From contig DUBZ01000032.1 in assembly GCA_012960035.1 (NCBI GenBank), forward strand, positions 62,001 to 126,000: a DNA stretch of 64,000 bases. Direction: 5' to 3'. This document shows, piece after piece, positions 9,232 through 18,061 of this stretch. The notes beneath the pieces were generated by a model. It worked only from the letters and a program-made list of their open reading frames with translations, had not been told where the DNA came from and made no database searches. The DNA is from Myxococcales bacterium. GTDB lineage: Bacteria > Myxococcota_A > UBA9160 > UBA4427. The position numbers and the translations under genes were made by a program. Within the stretch, counting starts at the first letter, position 1, and every line of letters starts with the position of its first letter.

Positions 9232-10005
9232 ATGACCGTTGGCGACAGAGTCGAATTGAAGACACACGAACTTCGCTGTGAAACCAGCGGCGCCGGCGAG
9301 CGTCATTTTCTATGCCTTCACGGCTTGGTCGACACGCTTGGGATATGGAAGCGCCTTGTTCCCGCGCTCGAGAAGCGAAGCGTCGTGACTCGTTTTGATC
9401 AACGCGGCCACGGTGAATCGGATGCGCCAGCAGGGCCCTATACCCGAAAGGCCCTCGCCCAAGATGCGATCGATGTTCTGGATTCCCTGGCGGTTCCCCG
9501 CGCAACGCTCATCGGTCATTCAATGGGTGGCGTTGTCGCGATGGAGGCGGCACTTCAGTTTCCAGACCGAGTCAATGGGCTGGTGCTCATCGGCACGACA
9601 TCGGAATGTCGAAGCCGGGTTGCCGACTGGTACGAAAGGATCGCGCTGGCGGGCGAGGAGCGTGGATGTGACGGATTGGCGCAAACGATCTACGGAAAGG
9701 AAAGCCATAAGAAAATTTCGGGCAACGCTCAGGGGATCGCCCACGTCACACGCATGCTCAAGAGCCTTTGCGCTGACCCCCTCACCCCGCATCTTAAGGA
9801 CATGCGGTGTCCCGTCTTGCTGTTGGTCGGCGAAGCAGATCCCATGGGGCCGAAAGCGTCGGAGATCATTCGCGATGCGTTGCCGAGCGGTTGTGCGACC
9901 TTCGAAATGATTCCAGAGCGGGGACATTGGCTACACCTCGATTCTCACGAAGCCGTAATCGACGCCATCAACGCTTGGATGCCGACGCAAGTCCGAGGAA
10001 GATGA
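9232..10005 (+). CDS. Alpha/beta hydrolase
   Basis: A 257-residue alpha/beta-hydrolase fold protein. Visible elements are the oxyanion HGL motif (LCLHGLVDTLGIW), FDQRGHGESDAP, the nucleophile elbow GHSMGGVVAMEAA, an acid loop (VLLLVGEADPMG) and the catalytic His in ERGHWLHLD. The ATG at 9232 (MTVGDRVELK) is used; sequence upstream to 9184 is atypical. It heads a same-strand run with the AhpD-like gene, a flavin monooxygenase and selO, which may form a loose operon. Esterase, lactonase or C-C hydrolase activity are all possible. Confidence 0.8.
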   Translation: MTVGDRVELKTHELRCETSGAGERHFLCLHGLVDTLGIWKRLVPALEKRSVVTRFDQRGHGESDAPAGPYTRKALAQDAIDVLDSLAVPRATLIGHSMGGVVAMEAALQFPDRVNGLVLIGTTSECRSRVADWYERIALAGEERGCDGLAQTIYGKESHKKISGNAQGIAHVTRMLKSLCADPLTPHLKDMRCPVLLLVGEADPMGPKASEIIRDALPSGCATFEMIPERGHWLHLDSHEAVIDAINAWMPTQVRGR

Positions 10006-10070
10006 GCGAATCCGTCGTGCGCCTCAATAGAGCAAGTTAGATAGAAAGAAGAAAATAGGAGAACTCCCAA

Positions 10071-10637
10071 ATGCCTTGCCGAGTCGAGTTGCTGTCCGCA
10101 GAAGCCGCGAAGAAGGCGGCCGAAGAAGTCGACCTTCCTGCACCTTTCGCAGACCTCAATGTGTTTCGTCTATTGCTCCACCGTCCACGCACCGCAAAGG
10201 CGATGTCGGACTTGTTGATCTCGCTGCTGTTCGGAGGAGATCTCGACGATCGACTCCGTGAACTCGTCATCATGCGAATCGGCTGGGCGACGGGGAGTGA
10301 CTATGAGTGGACTCAGCATTGGACCATCGCGCTCGAACGTTTCGGGTGCACCGAAGAAGACCTGTTGTCTGTGAGAAATTGGCGCGAGGCTTCATGCTTT
10401 GGGGATCTCGAAAGAGCAGTACTCGGTGCGGTCGACGAAGTCCTGGAAACGGGAACCTTGGCGAAGGAAAGTTTTGCAGGGTGTGTCGCGCTGCTCGGCA
10501 ACAACGCGAGTATTGAACTCGTTGCTGCCGTTGGAACCTGGTCCATGATTTCAAAACTTGCCCGGAGCCTTGAGATCCCCCTCGAAGAGGGCGTCGCTTC
10601 GTGGCCCCCAACCGGAGCACCGTCCCCCGCTGTATAA
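10071..10637 (+). CDS. Carboxymuconolactone decarboxylase/AhpD-like protein
   Basis: A 188-residue protein with the CMD fold motif: RLRELVIMRIGWATGSDYEWTQHW near residues 60-85. It lacks the Cys-x2-Cys of redox-active AhpD, so it belongs to the CMD branch that keeps only the Tyr-Glu-x2-His motif and whose biochemistry is mostly unknown. The start has a clear site (AGGAG 9-10 bases before the ATG). It sits 34 bp before a flavin-dependent monooxygenase, a pairing often seen in aromatic, steroid or terpenoid degradation neighbourhoods. Confidence 0.75.
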   Translation: MPCRVELLSAEAAKKAAEEVDLPAPFADLNVFRLLLHRPRTAKAMSDLLISLLFGGDLDDRLRELVIMRIGWATGSDYEWTQHWTIALERFGCTEEDLLSVRNWREASCFGDLERAVLGAVDEVLETGTLAKESFAGCVALLGNNASIELVAAVGTWSMISKLARSLEIPLEEGVASWPPTGAPSPAV

Positions 10638-10670
10638 ACCTCGAGTTCGAAATTTTGCTGAGGGAACACC

Positions 10671-11654
10671 ATGAAGTACGGAATCATTCTTGTGGGAGAA
10701 ACGATCGCAGACCAGATCGCGGCGGCGAAGCTTGCCGACCGTCGCGGGTTCTATTCTGTGTGGACAACCGAATTTTTTCACCAACACGGTTTTGTTCGGC
10801 TGGGCGCCGTCGCCGCGGCAACACAAAATGTCAAAGTCGGAACCGCGATCGCCTATGCGTTCATGCGTACGCCGATGCTCGCCGCGAGTGCAGCGATGGA
10901 TGTCGATGAGATTTCGAACGGTCGAGTCATCCTTGGGTTAGGCAGTGGTACGCGCTCGATGAACGAGAAGTGGTATTCGATGCCGTTCGACCGGGCGCCC
11001 GCACCACGGATGCGCGACGCCATCGGCTTGATTCGCGCAGCCATAGAGGCGCAGGGTGGTGGTGGGCTTCGTTACGAAAGCGAAAGCTACAACGTCACGA
11101 TCCCGCAATTCGCACGGCCCCAGGCTCCACGTCCCGAAATCCCGATCTACCTCGCCGCGGTCAATAGCGGGATGATCAAGGCCGCAGCCGACGTTGCCGA
11201 CGGCTTGATCGGCCATCCAATCTATACACGCAAATACATCACCGACGAAGTGCTTCCACGGCTTGAAGGGTCGTCGTGCGAACTCACGCCATATGTGATG
11301 TGTTCGGTGTCTGATGACGAAGCAAAAGCACGTCGCGAGGTTCGCTCACAAATCGCTTTTTACTACACGACCCGGCTCTACCATTCGGTGCTCGATGTCC
11401 ACGGGTGGCGGTCCATTGGCGAGGAAGTCGCACAGGCATTTCGAAAGATGGACTTTAAGGCGATGTCAGAAGCGGTGCCGGACGAACTCGTTGACGCAAT
11501 CGCGATCGCGGGTCGTCCCGACGAGGTGCGAGATCAGCTGAAGCAATGGGATGGCATTGCGGACCACGTCTTGTTCTATCCACCCACCGTTGGCGTCGCG
11601 CCGGCTCGCGCGGTCGAAAATATGACCGCCATCATCGAAACATTTGGTTCGTAG
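10671..11654 (+). CDS. LLM-class flavin-dependent oxidoreductase
   Basis: A bacterial luciferase-like (TIM-barrel) oxidoreductase of 327 residues. Typical elements are the first strand MKYGIILVGET, FYSVWTTEFFHQHG, VKVGTAIAYAFMRTP, ISNGRVILGLGSGTR and PEIPIYLAAVNSGMIKAAADVADG. The ATG has GAGGGAACACC upstream. The family uses FMNH2 or F420; which one cannot be decided here. It is one of three family members in the window (also 45862 and 50350). It follows the AhpD-like gene closely. Confidence 0.85.
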   Translation: MKYGIILVGETIADQIAAAKLADRRGFYSVWTTEFFHQHGFVRLGAVAAATQNVKVGTAIAYAFMRTPMLAASAAMDVDEISNGRVILGLGSGTRSMNEKWYSMPFDRAPAPRMRDAIGLIRAAIEAQGGGGLRYESESYNVTIPQFARPQAPRPEIPIYLAAVNSGMIKAAADVADGLIGHPIYTRKYITDEVLPRLEGSSCELTPYVMCSVSDDEAKARREVRSQIAFYYTTRLYHSVLDVHGWRSIGEEVAQAFRKMDFKAMSEAVPDELVDAIAIAGRPDEVRDQLKQWDGIADHVLFYPPTVGVAPARAVENMTAIIETFGS

Positions 11655-11714
11655 CGTTCCACCCCGTTTTGTACTCCCACCTACGGCCCCTTTCGCAATT
11701 CGTCTGGAGAGACA

Positions 11715-13181
11715 TTGTCCCCGTCTTCGCGTTATCGACCCGCACCCACGCATACGCAGCTAGGCGACGAATTTTTCGACGAAGTTTCGGCGGCCGATTT
11801 CCCCGAGCATAAGCTCCGTTATCGCAACCCTTACTGGGCGGCCCGCGTCGGTCTCGACACCCTCGATGACGAGCGGTGGCTGAATCACTTTGGTCGCTTT
11901 GCGCAACTTCCAGACAACCTCCCCCGTCCGTTGTCGTTGCGTTACCACGGACATCAGTTCCGAAACTACAACCCAGACATTGGAGACGGGCGGGGCTTCT
12001 TGTTCGCCCAGTTACGAGACTGCGAAGACGATCGTTTGCTTGATCTTGCAACAAAGGGGAGCGGCGAGACGCCGTGGTCCCGCAGCGGAGATGGTCGGCT
12101 GACGTTGAAGGGCGGCGTGCGCGAGGTGTTGGCGACGGCACTGCTTGAGGCATTGGGGGTCTATACGTCGAAGACGTTCAGCTTGGTTGAAACGGGTGAA
12201 TCGCTCACGCGTGGGGACGAGCCGTCCCCCACTCGTTCTTCCGTGATGGTGAGGCTTGGACACTCGCACATTCGATTCGGAAGTTTTCAGCGGCAGGCTT
12301 ATCTCGAGAAGCCCGAGAACATTCAAAAGCTCGTCGACTATTCCATCGAACACTACTACCCAAGTTTGCTCGAAGACGAAGCGCAGCTCCCGATCGCGGG
12401 AAGCCGGGTTGCTTCGTTTCTCCGCGAAGTGGTCCACGCTTCGGCGGACCTCGCTGCGAGTTGGATGGTCGCAGGGTTCGTCCATGGCGTGCTCAATACC
12501 GACAACTTAAACATCACCGGTGAGAGCTTCGATTACGGACCGTATCGATTTCTTCCAACCCTCGACCCAAACTTTACGGCGGCCTATTTCGACAGCGGTG
12601 GGCTTTACGCTTACAGCCGCCAATCCGAAGCCGTTGGCTGGAACCTCACTCGTCTTGCCGAAACGATGCTTTCAGTGGAAGCGAAAGAGCCTTTGGTGGC
12701 AGCGCTCGAAGACTTCAATGTGGAATTCAATGAAGCATTCTTTCGCAGAACGCTGATCCGCCTCGGCATTGTGAGTAAGTCGGCGAAGCAAGGCCTAGTG
12801 GATGCGGTCCCAGAGGCCGACGTCGACTTCGTGAATGGCCTCTATCGTTTTCTCCACGAAAGTCAGATTGGCTTTGAGCAATTCTTCTTTGACTGGTATG
12901 GCGGAGCAGCGAGTCGCGCCCGCGCGACGAAGAGCCCGCATGCAAACGCCTACGCGAGCGATGCATTTCAAGCGCTTGAGCCCGGGTTTGAGCGCTTTGA
13001 CTCGCTTGACCCCGAGGCGCTCAACCATCCCTACTTTGAGAACGGCCCGCCATGCACGCTCTTGATCGATGAAATTGAATCGCTCTGGGACGCCATCGCG
13101 GAGCGCGACGACTGGTCGCTCTTCGGGGCGAAGCTCGATGAGATCGAACAGATGCGCACGGCCCTACAAGGCGCGCGCTGA
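11715..13181 (+). CDS. selO: SelO/YdiU-family protein adenylyltransferase
   Basis: A 488-residue pseudokinase-fold protein that transfers AMP to Ser/Thr/Tyr of target proteins. Signature regions are LSLRYHGHQFRNYNPDIGDGRG (shown whole only as the ends LSLRYHGHQF and GDGRG), TKGSGETPWSRSGDGRLTLK, and the metal-binding GVLNTDNLNITGESFDYGP. The start is TTG at 11715 with GGAGAG four bases upstream. The C-terminus lacks the Cys-Ser-Ser tail of Escherichia coli YdiU. The stop is TGA, followed by only seven further codons before TAA, so selenocysteine readthrough is not supported. A link to redox stress is known for the family; regulation is not visible here. Confidence 0.85.
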   Translation: MSPSSRYRPAPTHTQLGDEFFDEVSAADFPEHKLRYRNPYWAARVGLDTLDDERWLNHFGRFAQLPDNLPRPLSLRYHGHQFRNYNPDIGDGRGFLFAQLRDCEDDRLLDLATKGSGETPWSRSGDGRLTLKGGVREVLATALLEALGVYTSKTFSLVETGESLTRGDEPSPTRSSVMVRLGHSHIRFGSFQRQAYLEKPENIQKLVDYSIEHYYPSLLEDEAQLPIAGSRVASFLREVVHASADLAASWMVAGFVHGVLNTDNLNITGESFDYGPYRFLPTLDPNFTAAYFDSGGLYAYSRQSEAVGWNLTRLAETMLSVEAKEPLVAALEDFNVEFNEAFFRRTLIRLGIVSKSAKQGLVDAVPEADVDFVNGLYRFLHESQIGFEQFFFDWYGGAASRARATKSPHANAYASDAFQALEPGFERFDSLDPEALNHPYFENGPPCTLLIDEIESLWDAIAERDDWSLFGAKLDEIEQMRTALQGAR

Positions 13182-13201
13182 GGCTTCGTCACGTTCGAGT
13201 G

Positions 13202-13795
13202 TTAATCGTCTCGCGCGGCTGCATGCTCGTCGTCGCCTTCGCCCTCATTGTCATCTGAACCATGATCTGGCGGCGGTGCAACGCGCATGATCCAAACGAG
13301 ATTTGCCGCGACGAACACCACCGAAAGCCCCGTCATGCCGAACATGCGAAAGTTGACCCAGGTTTCTTCTTCATAGTTGTATGCGACGTAGAGGTTCGCT
13401 GCGCCCGTAGCGACGAAGAAGGTGGCCCAAATAAAGTTCAGCTTGCGCCATATCGGCTCAGGCAGTTCGAGGCCGCCGCCGAGCATTCGTTGAATCAAAG
13501 GTTGGTCGCCGATGTACTGGCTTCCGATCAGGCCGATCGCCAACAACCAGAGTTCGACGGTTCCGTTCCATTTGATGAAGGTGGGGTCTCGGAAGATCAG
13601 CGTGAGCGCACCGAAGGGAACCACGAGCGCGAGAGCCAGGATGTGGTTGCGGTCGAATGTTTTTGCAAAAAGGCGGTACCCAAAGGTCTGAAACGCACAT
13701 GCGATCATTACGGCCAATGTTGCGTCGTACAGGTCGCGTTGTTGGTAGACAAAAAAGAAGACGACGATCGGAAATAGGTCAATGAGGAACTTCAT
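13202..13795 (-). CDS. yciB: YciB/IspZ-family inner membrane protein
   Basis: A 197-residue protein with five or six hydrophobic segments. It begins MKFLIDLFPIVVFFFVY, the hallmark start of intracellular septation protein A (YciB), followed by RDLYDATLAVMIACAFQT, an imperfect FIKWNGTVELWLLAIGL segment and KLNFIWATFFVATGAANLYVA. The C-terminus has an acidic tail (DDNEGEGDDEH). YciB affects envelope integrity and cell division in other bacteria. It converges on selO with a 20-bp gap. Confidence 0.85.
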   Translation of the reverse strand: MKFLIDLFPIVVFFFVYQQRDLYDATLAVMIACAFQTFGYRLFAKTFDRNHILALALVVPFGALTLIFRDPTFIKWNGTVELWLLAIGLIGSQYIGDQPLIQRMLGGGLELPEPIWRKLNFIWATFFVATGAANLYVAYNYEEETWVNFRMFGMTGLSVVFVAANLVWIMRVAPPPDHGSDDNEGEGDDEHAAARDD

Positions 13796-13984
13796 GCGGT
13801 TTTTGAAGCCTTGTCTACGATCTTCGCGGGTGCGGTTGGAAGGGCCAACGAGTCTAGCGGACCTTTTCGCAGCAAATTTTGATGAAGGCCGTCCGCGTGA
13901 CGTTTGACGTCAAACGTCTTAGTTTTCGGTCTCAGAATTTCAATCCAAAACGATTCCAATCGTGACATTTCAGGAGTTCGTCCC

Positions 13985-15211
13985 GTGGCCATTGATTTTA
14001 GCTTCCCCGAAGAAATTGAATTTGTGATTCAGAAAGTTCGCGACTTTATGAATCAGGTTGTGCGCCCGGCCGAGAAAATCATTGAGGACAACGACGACGA
14101 CCGAAAGACGTTGGTCGAACAGGTCGTCGTGATGCGCAAAGCAGCAAAGGAATGGGGACTCTGGCTCCCGCATATGCCCGAAAATGTCGGTGGCATGGGA
14201 CTTGGCCATGTCGCGATGGCGGCCGTTTCTGCCGAAGCGGCAAAGACACGCTTCGGCCCCTTTGCTCTGAACGCGCAGGCGCCGGACGAAGGCAACATGC
14301 ACACGTTGCTTCATTGGGCGACGGACGAACAAAAAGAGAAGTACTTGATGCCACTGTGCAAGGGGACGGCGCGCTCGTGTTTCGCCATGACGGAGCCCGA
14401 AGTTGCGGGCTCCGACCCGACTCTCGTGCAGACCAAAGCGGTGCGCGACGGCGATGACTGGGTGATCAACGGACACAAGTGGTTCATCTCCGGAGCACGC
14501 GGTGCGAAGTTCGCGATCTTGATCGCGAAGACCGAGGACAACCCCGAAATCCCGCAAGCCGGGAACTCCGCCTTCCTGGTCGACATCCCGAGTGAGGGCT
14601 GGGAAATCGAACGTGACGTAGAAACCATGAGTGGCGGCCACAACCACTGCGAGATCCGCATCAACAACTTGCGCGTGCCCGACAGGAATATGCTCGGCGG
14701 CCCGGGCGAAGGTCACTTGCTCGGGCAGGCGAGACTAGGCCCGGCACGTCTCGCGCACTGCATGCGCTGGCTTGGTCAGGCAGAGGTCGCACTCGAACTG
14801 ATGATCGAGCGTGCGACAACGCGTTATTCCCACGGCTCACTACTAAGCGAGAAGCAGGGCATCCAGTGGATGATCGCCGACTCCACCATGGAGGTCTATC
14901 AGAGCAAGCTCATGATCTTGCACTCGGCCTATCGCATTGATCGTGGCGAAGACTTCAAGAGCGAAGTTTCCATGGCGAAGCACTTTGTGGCAAATACCCT
15001 TAACCGGGTTATCGATCGCGCGATTCAAGTGCACGGGGCGCTCGGCTATTCGACCGACACGCCGCTCGCCAAGATGGCCACTCAGGCTCGCTGGGCGCGC
15101 TTCGCGGATGGCGCCGACGAGATCCATCAGTGGCGCATCGCGCAACGTTCGATCGACGCATACTTGAAAGACCGCTCAGTGCATTCGGCGACCGGGAGCC
15201 TTCCGCTGTAG
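13985..15211 (+). CDS. Acyl-CoA dehydrogenase
   Basis: A flavoenzyme of 408 residues that oxidises acyl-CoA to enoyl-CoA. GTG at 13985 (VAIDFSFPEEIEFV) follows AGGAG by 9 bases, and the 27 codons upstream of it are not expected in the family. Conserved elements are CFAMTEPEVAGSDPT, DGDDWVINGHKWFISGARGA, the Arg-rich GQARLGPARLAHCMRWLG and the C-terminal QVHGALGYSTDTPLAKM. The variant resembles the ACAD10/11-like long branch with an EPEVAGSDP flavin loop. No electron-transfer flavoprotein gene is nearby. Confidence 0.88.
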   Translation: MAIDFSFPEEIEFVIQKVRDFMNQVVRPAEKIIEDNDDDRKTLVEQVVVMRKAAKEWGLWLPHMPENVGGMGLGHVAMAAVSAEAAKTRFGPFALNAQAPDEGNMHTLLHWATDEQKEKYLMPLCKGTARSCFAMTEPEVAGSDPTLVQTKAVRDGDDWVINGHKWFISGARGAKFAILIAKTEDNPEIPQAGNSAFLVDIPSEGWEIERDVETMSGGHNHCEIRINNLRVPDRNMLGGPGEGHLLGQARLGPARLAHCMRWLGQAEVALELMIERATTRYSHGSLLSEKQGIQWMIADSTMEVYQSKLMILHSAYRIDRGEDFKSEVSMAKHFVANTLNRVIDRAIQVHGALGYSTDTPLAKMATQARWARFADGADEIHQWRIAQRSIDAYLKDRSVHSATGSLPL

Positions 15212-15776
15212 TTGCGCGCGTTTGCCGCGATGCCTGTCGTCGTTTTTCGTGTGCGCTTAAACGCTCTGATGGCGGCGCTGGATGTTTCCGAAGTCGCGCT
15301 GGGCAATGCGAAGCAGTCGGACATTGCTCGTCGCAACCACGTCTGCTGTGCGTGTTCCGTGAAATAGGGCGACTTTTCCCACCCCACCGCCACGCGTGTG
15401 TGAGCGCAAAGAAATCTCGTGGGTTCAACCGGTCAACGCAACATTTTCGTTGAAGCGCTCTGCGGGAGACGCCAAGCCGAGTCTCTTGCTCGGGCGGTCG
15501 AGCCGCGTCACTGCAACGACGGCCACCCGCCCATTGGCTGCTCCAGTAACCGCTTGTCCGAAGCGCCTTACGGCGAACAAAATGACAGGCGCTCCGTGCC
15601 GGTTGATTCGGAGAGAACCTAACGCAATCGCGCCGAAATGTGGGGCGGCCATTCTGGGCAAGTGGAGGCCTCGGTCCGTGAATGGACAGGAGTTGTTCCG
15701 GTCGCCACCAGAAGCCCACCGATAAGCCTTGCCGCCGATGCGCTTTCGGCTCGAACGTGGGCTAACGCGTTCGCTT
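15212..15776. other. 565-bp stretch without an intact gene
   Basis: Between the acyl-CoA dehydrogenase and the PilZ gene no frame has a convincing start, ribosome site and family pattern. On the minus strand the part near 15257-15400 still encodes a recognisable cyclic-nucleotide-binding motif (separate entry). The adjoining 15425-15661 minus frame has ordinary composition but no recognised domain. The region is best seen as a gene graveyard. Confidence 0.5.
15257..15400 (-). pseudogene. Remnant of a cyclic-nucleotide-binding (CAP/CRP-type) domain
   Basis: The minus-strand frame ending with TAA at 15259-15257 reads VGKVALFHGTRTADVVATSN and continues VRLLRIAQRDFGNIQRRHQS. This matches the end of a cNMP-binding domain (GEMALL..RTADVVA...VRLLRL...DFE.LLRRHP). 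The phosphate-cassette Arg-Thr-Ala is kept, but GE is VGK. There is no start codon or upstream beta-barrel in the same frame, so it is a fragment. Confidence 0.45.
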
Positions 15777-16121
15777 CTAGTTTTTCTGTTCGAATTCCAG
15801 TATCAGCTGGTAATAGGACTCGGGGGCAGTGTTGACAAGGATGCCGATTCCAGGCTGTTCGATATTGGACATCGAACGATGTCTCTTGCGCATTCGCGCG
15901 ACGGTGCCGGTCACCACGATGGGGTCGGAGCCTTTGTCCTCAATCGTTACAACGACCTCGCCGCCAGGTTCCGGGTGATTGCGGGCCTGAATGAAGAAGC
16001 CGCGGGCGGAGATGTTGGTGATGAAGCCGCGATTGTCGCTGCCCGCTACGCGAAAGCCGCAAGATAGACGTCGAGTGTGACGCCGGTACTGCCGCTGGTC
16101 TTTTTTCTCGTCATCCGTCAC
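15777..16121 (-). CDS. PilZ domain protein
   Basis: A short single-domain PilZ protein of about 114 residues, a candidate c-di-GMP effector. The N-terminal Arg motif is RQYRRHTRRLSCGFRV and the second motif is NISARGFFIQA, corresponding to RxxxR and (D/N)xSxxG with Ala at the middle position. The body ends in the usual strand and helix (GIGILVNTAPESYYQLILEFE). GTG at 16121 (VTDDEKKDQ) is the most likely start, but GGAG lies unusually close to it, so the exact start is uncertain. Confidence 0.75.
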   Translation of the reverse strand: MTDDEKKDQRQYRRHTRRLSCGFRVAGSDNRGFITNISARGFFIQARNHPEPGGEVVVTIEDKGSDPIVVTGTVARMRKRHRSMSNIEQPGIGILVNTAPESYYQLILEFEQKN

Positions 16122-16345
16122 CTCCGTTTTATCGGAAAAGGCTTGAGGGGACTTGAGGTCGCCTAACCCGCAGTTCGAACGCAGCGTAGTGTGTGCGATG
16201 ACGAGGGCAGCACGGCTAGACGATATGAGAGGCGAAGGACCCGGCGCGCAGTCACCCGCGATGCCCCCTGGCACGACATGAGTTCAACGATCGGTTGGTG
16301 GTGGATTCGCGCTCGCGTCGGAGCCGGATATCGCTTGATGGGTGG

Positions 16346-17347
16346 CTACGAAAGTGCGGTGTCGATCATGAGACAAACAAGGAATACGCTGCCAAAGCGA
16401 CGGTTGTACCAAAATGCCGTCGCGACGTAGTAAAGCGGCCAGACGCCCTTCGGCAATTCGGGCGGCGGGGAGTCGGGGCGCGGGTATTGATAGACGGTAT
16501 AGATCCGTCGCAAGGACGGCGCGACAAGCAAGATCCCCAGCATCACGGGATGAAAGTATTGGATTGTGACCAGATACCCGATCACGAAGAACTGTGCGAC
16601 GAGCATGCCCATCACCGAATAGCGCGAGAGTTTTTCGCCGAGCAGTACCGGGAGCGTGCGAATCTTTTTGTCAGAGTCGGCGTCAAGCTTGTCGATGTGC
16701 TTGCCAAAGAGAACCGCGGTTGGGCCAAGGGCATAGGCGATACTCGCGACTGCGACGTCGTTGCTCCACGAGCCCGTGATGACGTAATAGCCACCGCCGA
16801 CCATGAGCGGGCCCCATACCGCGAGAACCGCCGGCTCTCCCATGCCGATGTATTTGAGCGGCCAGGTATAAAAAAGAACGAAGAACGCCCCGGCTCCCAG
16901 CAACAAAAGTGCGATGTCGCCCCGAATCCAGACGAGATAGCCACCCACGGCGAGTGCGGCGCCACCTGTGACCACCGCGTAGAGCATCATTTGCTTCACC
17001 GTCATGAAGCCCGCTTCGATCGTTTGCGGACCGTATTGGGTGCGAAAGTAATTGTCTTTGTCGACGCCTTTGTAGTGATCGGTCAGGTCGTTGATGATGT
17101 TGTTTGTCGCGTGCGCGAGGCACAGGCCACCGGTCACAAGAGACCAGAGAAGCCAATCAAACTGCCCTGCTTTGTACGCGAGGATCCCCGCGAATGCGGC
17201 CGACGTGAACGTCATGATGATCACCGCGGCGCGGGTTGCGATCAGCCAATGCGACACGATGTCGAGAGCGTCCCACTCGTTCTTGTCGATACGAGGCATG
17301 ACGGTCAGCGCTTTACCCCACATCCTGATATTGGGCATCGACATCAC
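16346..17347 (-). CDS. UbiA-family prenyltransferase (possibly MenA-like)
   Basis: A 333-residue membrane protein with about eight helices. The first Asp-rich motif is NNIINDLTDHYKGVDKDN and the second is GKHIDKLDADSDKKIRTLPV, the two diphosphate/Mg2+-binding sites of UbiA prenyltransferases. The ATG overlaps the stop of the upstream hotdog thioesterase in an ATGA, so the two are probably co-translated. A thioesterase plus a UbiA enzyme is the pattern expected for menaquinone synthesis (DHNA-CoA hydrolysis, then prenylation), but other quinone or lipid pathways are possible. Confidence 0.85.
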   Translation of the reverse strand: MMSMPNIRMWGKALTVMPRIDKNEWDALDIVSHWLIATRAAVIIMTFTSAAFAGILAYKAGQFDWLLWSLVTGGLCLAHATNNIINDLTDHYKGVDKDNYFRTQYGPQTIEAGFMTVKQMMLYAVVTGGAALAVGGYLVWIRGDIALLLLGAGAFFVLFYTWPLKYIGMGEPAVLAVWGPLMVGGGYYVITGSWSNDVAVASIAYALGPTAVLFGKHIDKLDADSDKKIRTLPVLLGEKLSRYSVMGMLVAQFFVIGYLVTIQYFHPVMLGILLVAPSLRRIYTVYQYPRPDSPPPELPKGVWPLYYVATAFWYNRRFGSVFLVCLMIDTALS

Positions 17348-17775
17348 GACTTCCCTCTCTTGTTGGGGAGCTCGGAGAGCACGTGGAACCGCACTTGGCC
17401 CCGGGCAACAAGCTCCTGATCACTGGATCTTCTGATTTCAACTGTCCACAACTGGGCGCTCCGTCCGTGATGCACGGGCGTTCCGGTTGCGATGAGTTCG
17501 CCTTCGCTGTGGGAGCGGAGAAAGTCGGTCGAATTCGAAACGCCGACAACCCCCGTCTGACCTTTGCTCCGAGCCAAGGTGCCGGCTCCATAACTCGCCA
17601 CACCTTCGACGATCGAACAGTAAACGCCCCCGTGAAGGATTCCGTAGGGTTGGTGGTGTCTAGGGTGGGCGTCAATACGAGCGACCACGCGGTCGACTCC
17701 GAGTTCGACGACGTTGAGTCCGACTTGTTCGCCCCAGGCGTCGACGATTTTCGGGTGATCTTCAGATTCAGCCAA
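17344..17775 (-). CDS. PaaI/MenI-like hotdog-fold thioesterase
   Basis: A 143-residue hotdog thioesterase. The signature HPRHHQPYGILHGGVYCSIV has the HGG motif, and VVGVSNSTDFLRS followed by GTPVHHGRSAQLWTVEI completes the fold. Similar proteins hydrolyse 1,4-dihydroxy-2-naphthoyl-CoA (MenI) or phenylacetyl-type CoA esters (PaaI). The 4-bp overlap with the UbiA gene favours the menaquinone role, as inference. Confidence 0.8.
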   Translation of the reverse strand: MAESEDHPKIVDAWGEQVGLNVVELGVDRVVARIDAHPRHHQPYGILHGGVYCSIVEGVASYGAGTLARSKGQTGVVGVSNSTDFLRSHSEGELIATGTPVHHGRSAQLWTVEIRRSSDQELVARGQVRFHVLSELPNKRGKS

Positions 17776-17913
17776 TTTTGCTCCTGCTCAATCGGCAATG
17801 AACGTGCCGAAAGCTACCGCACGCACGGGCGAATCAGCCGGTGCTTAGTGGCAACGATTCCTTTGGATGGGTGAAGCCTAGTGAGTTCGATCCGCGGCCG
17901 TCAAGCGGGCAGC

Positions 17914-18042
17914 TTATCCCGCGTACAGGGGCTTCGTAAAGAAGAAGTAGGCAATGGCTTCAAAGGCAATCAGGATCAAGACATAGGTGAAGCCGAATTC
18001 CGAGCGCACCTGTTGTAACTGCTCGGGGATCGCGCGATGCAA
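17914..18042 (-). CDS. Putative small membrane protein
   Basis: A short frame directly downstream of the phosphopantetheinyl transferase on the same strand. It encodes RAIPEQLQQVRSEFGFTYV then LILIAFEAIAYFFFTKPLYAG, a single clear membrane helix near the C-terminus. Possible starts are TTG at 18042 (42 residues) and GTG at 18009 (31 residues); neither has a good ribosome site. It could be a real accessory membrane peptide or the end of a decayed gene. Confidence 0.35.
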   Translation of the reverse strand: MHRAIPEQLQQVRSEFGFTYVLILIAFEAIAYFFFTKPLYAG

Positions 18043-18061
18043 CCGAAGTGACGCGCGGTGT

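Noticed and set aside
13179-13205. TGA at the end of selO as a possible selenocysteine codon
   Set aside because: Only seven codons follow before TAA, they do not resemble a Cys/Sec-Ser-Ser tail, and no SECIS-type hairpin was found just downstream.
15009-15719. 236-residue minus-strand frame spanning the end of the acyl-CoA dehydrogenase and the empty region
   Set aside because: Arg/Ser-rich with no domain, overlapping a certain gene, and out of frame with the cNMP-binding remnant.
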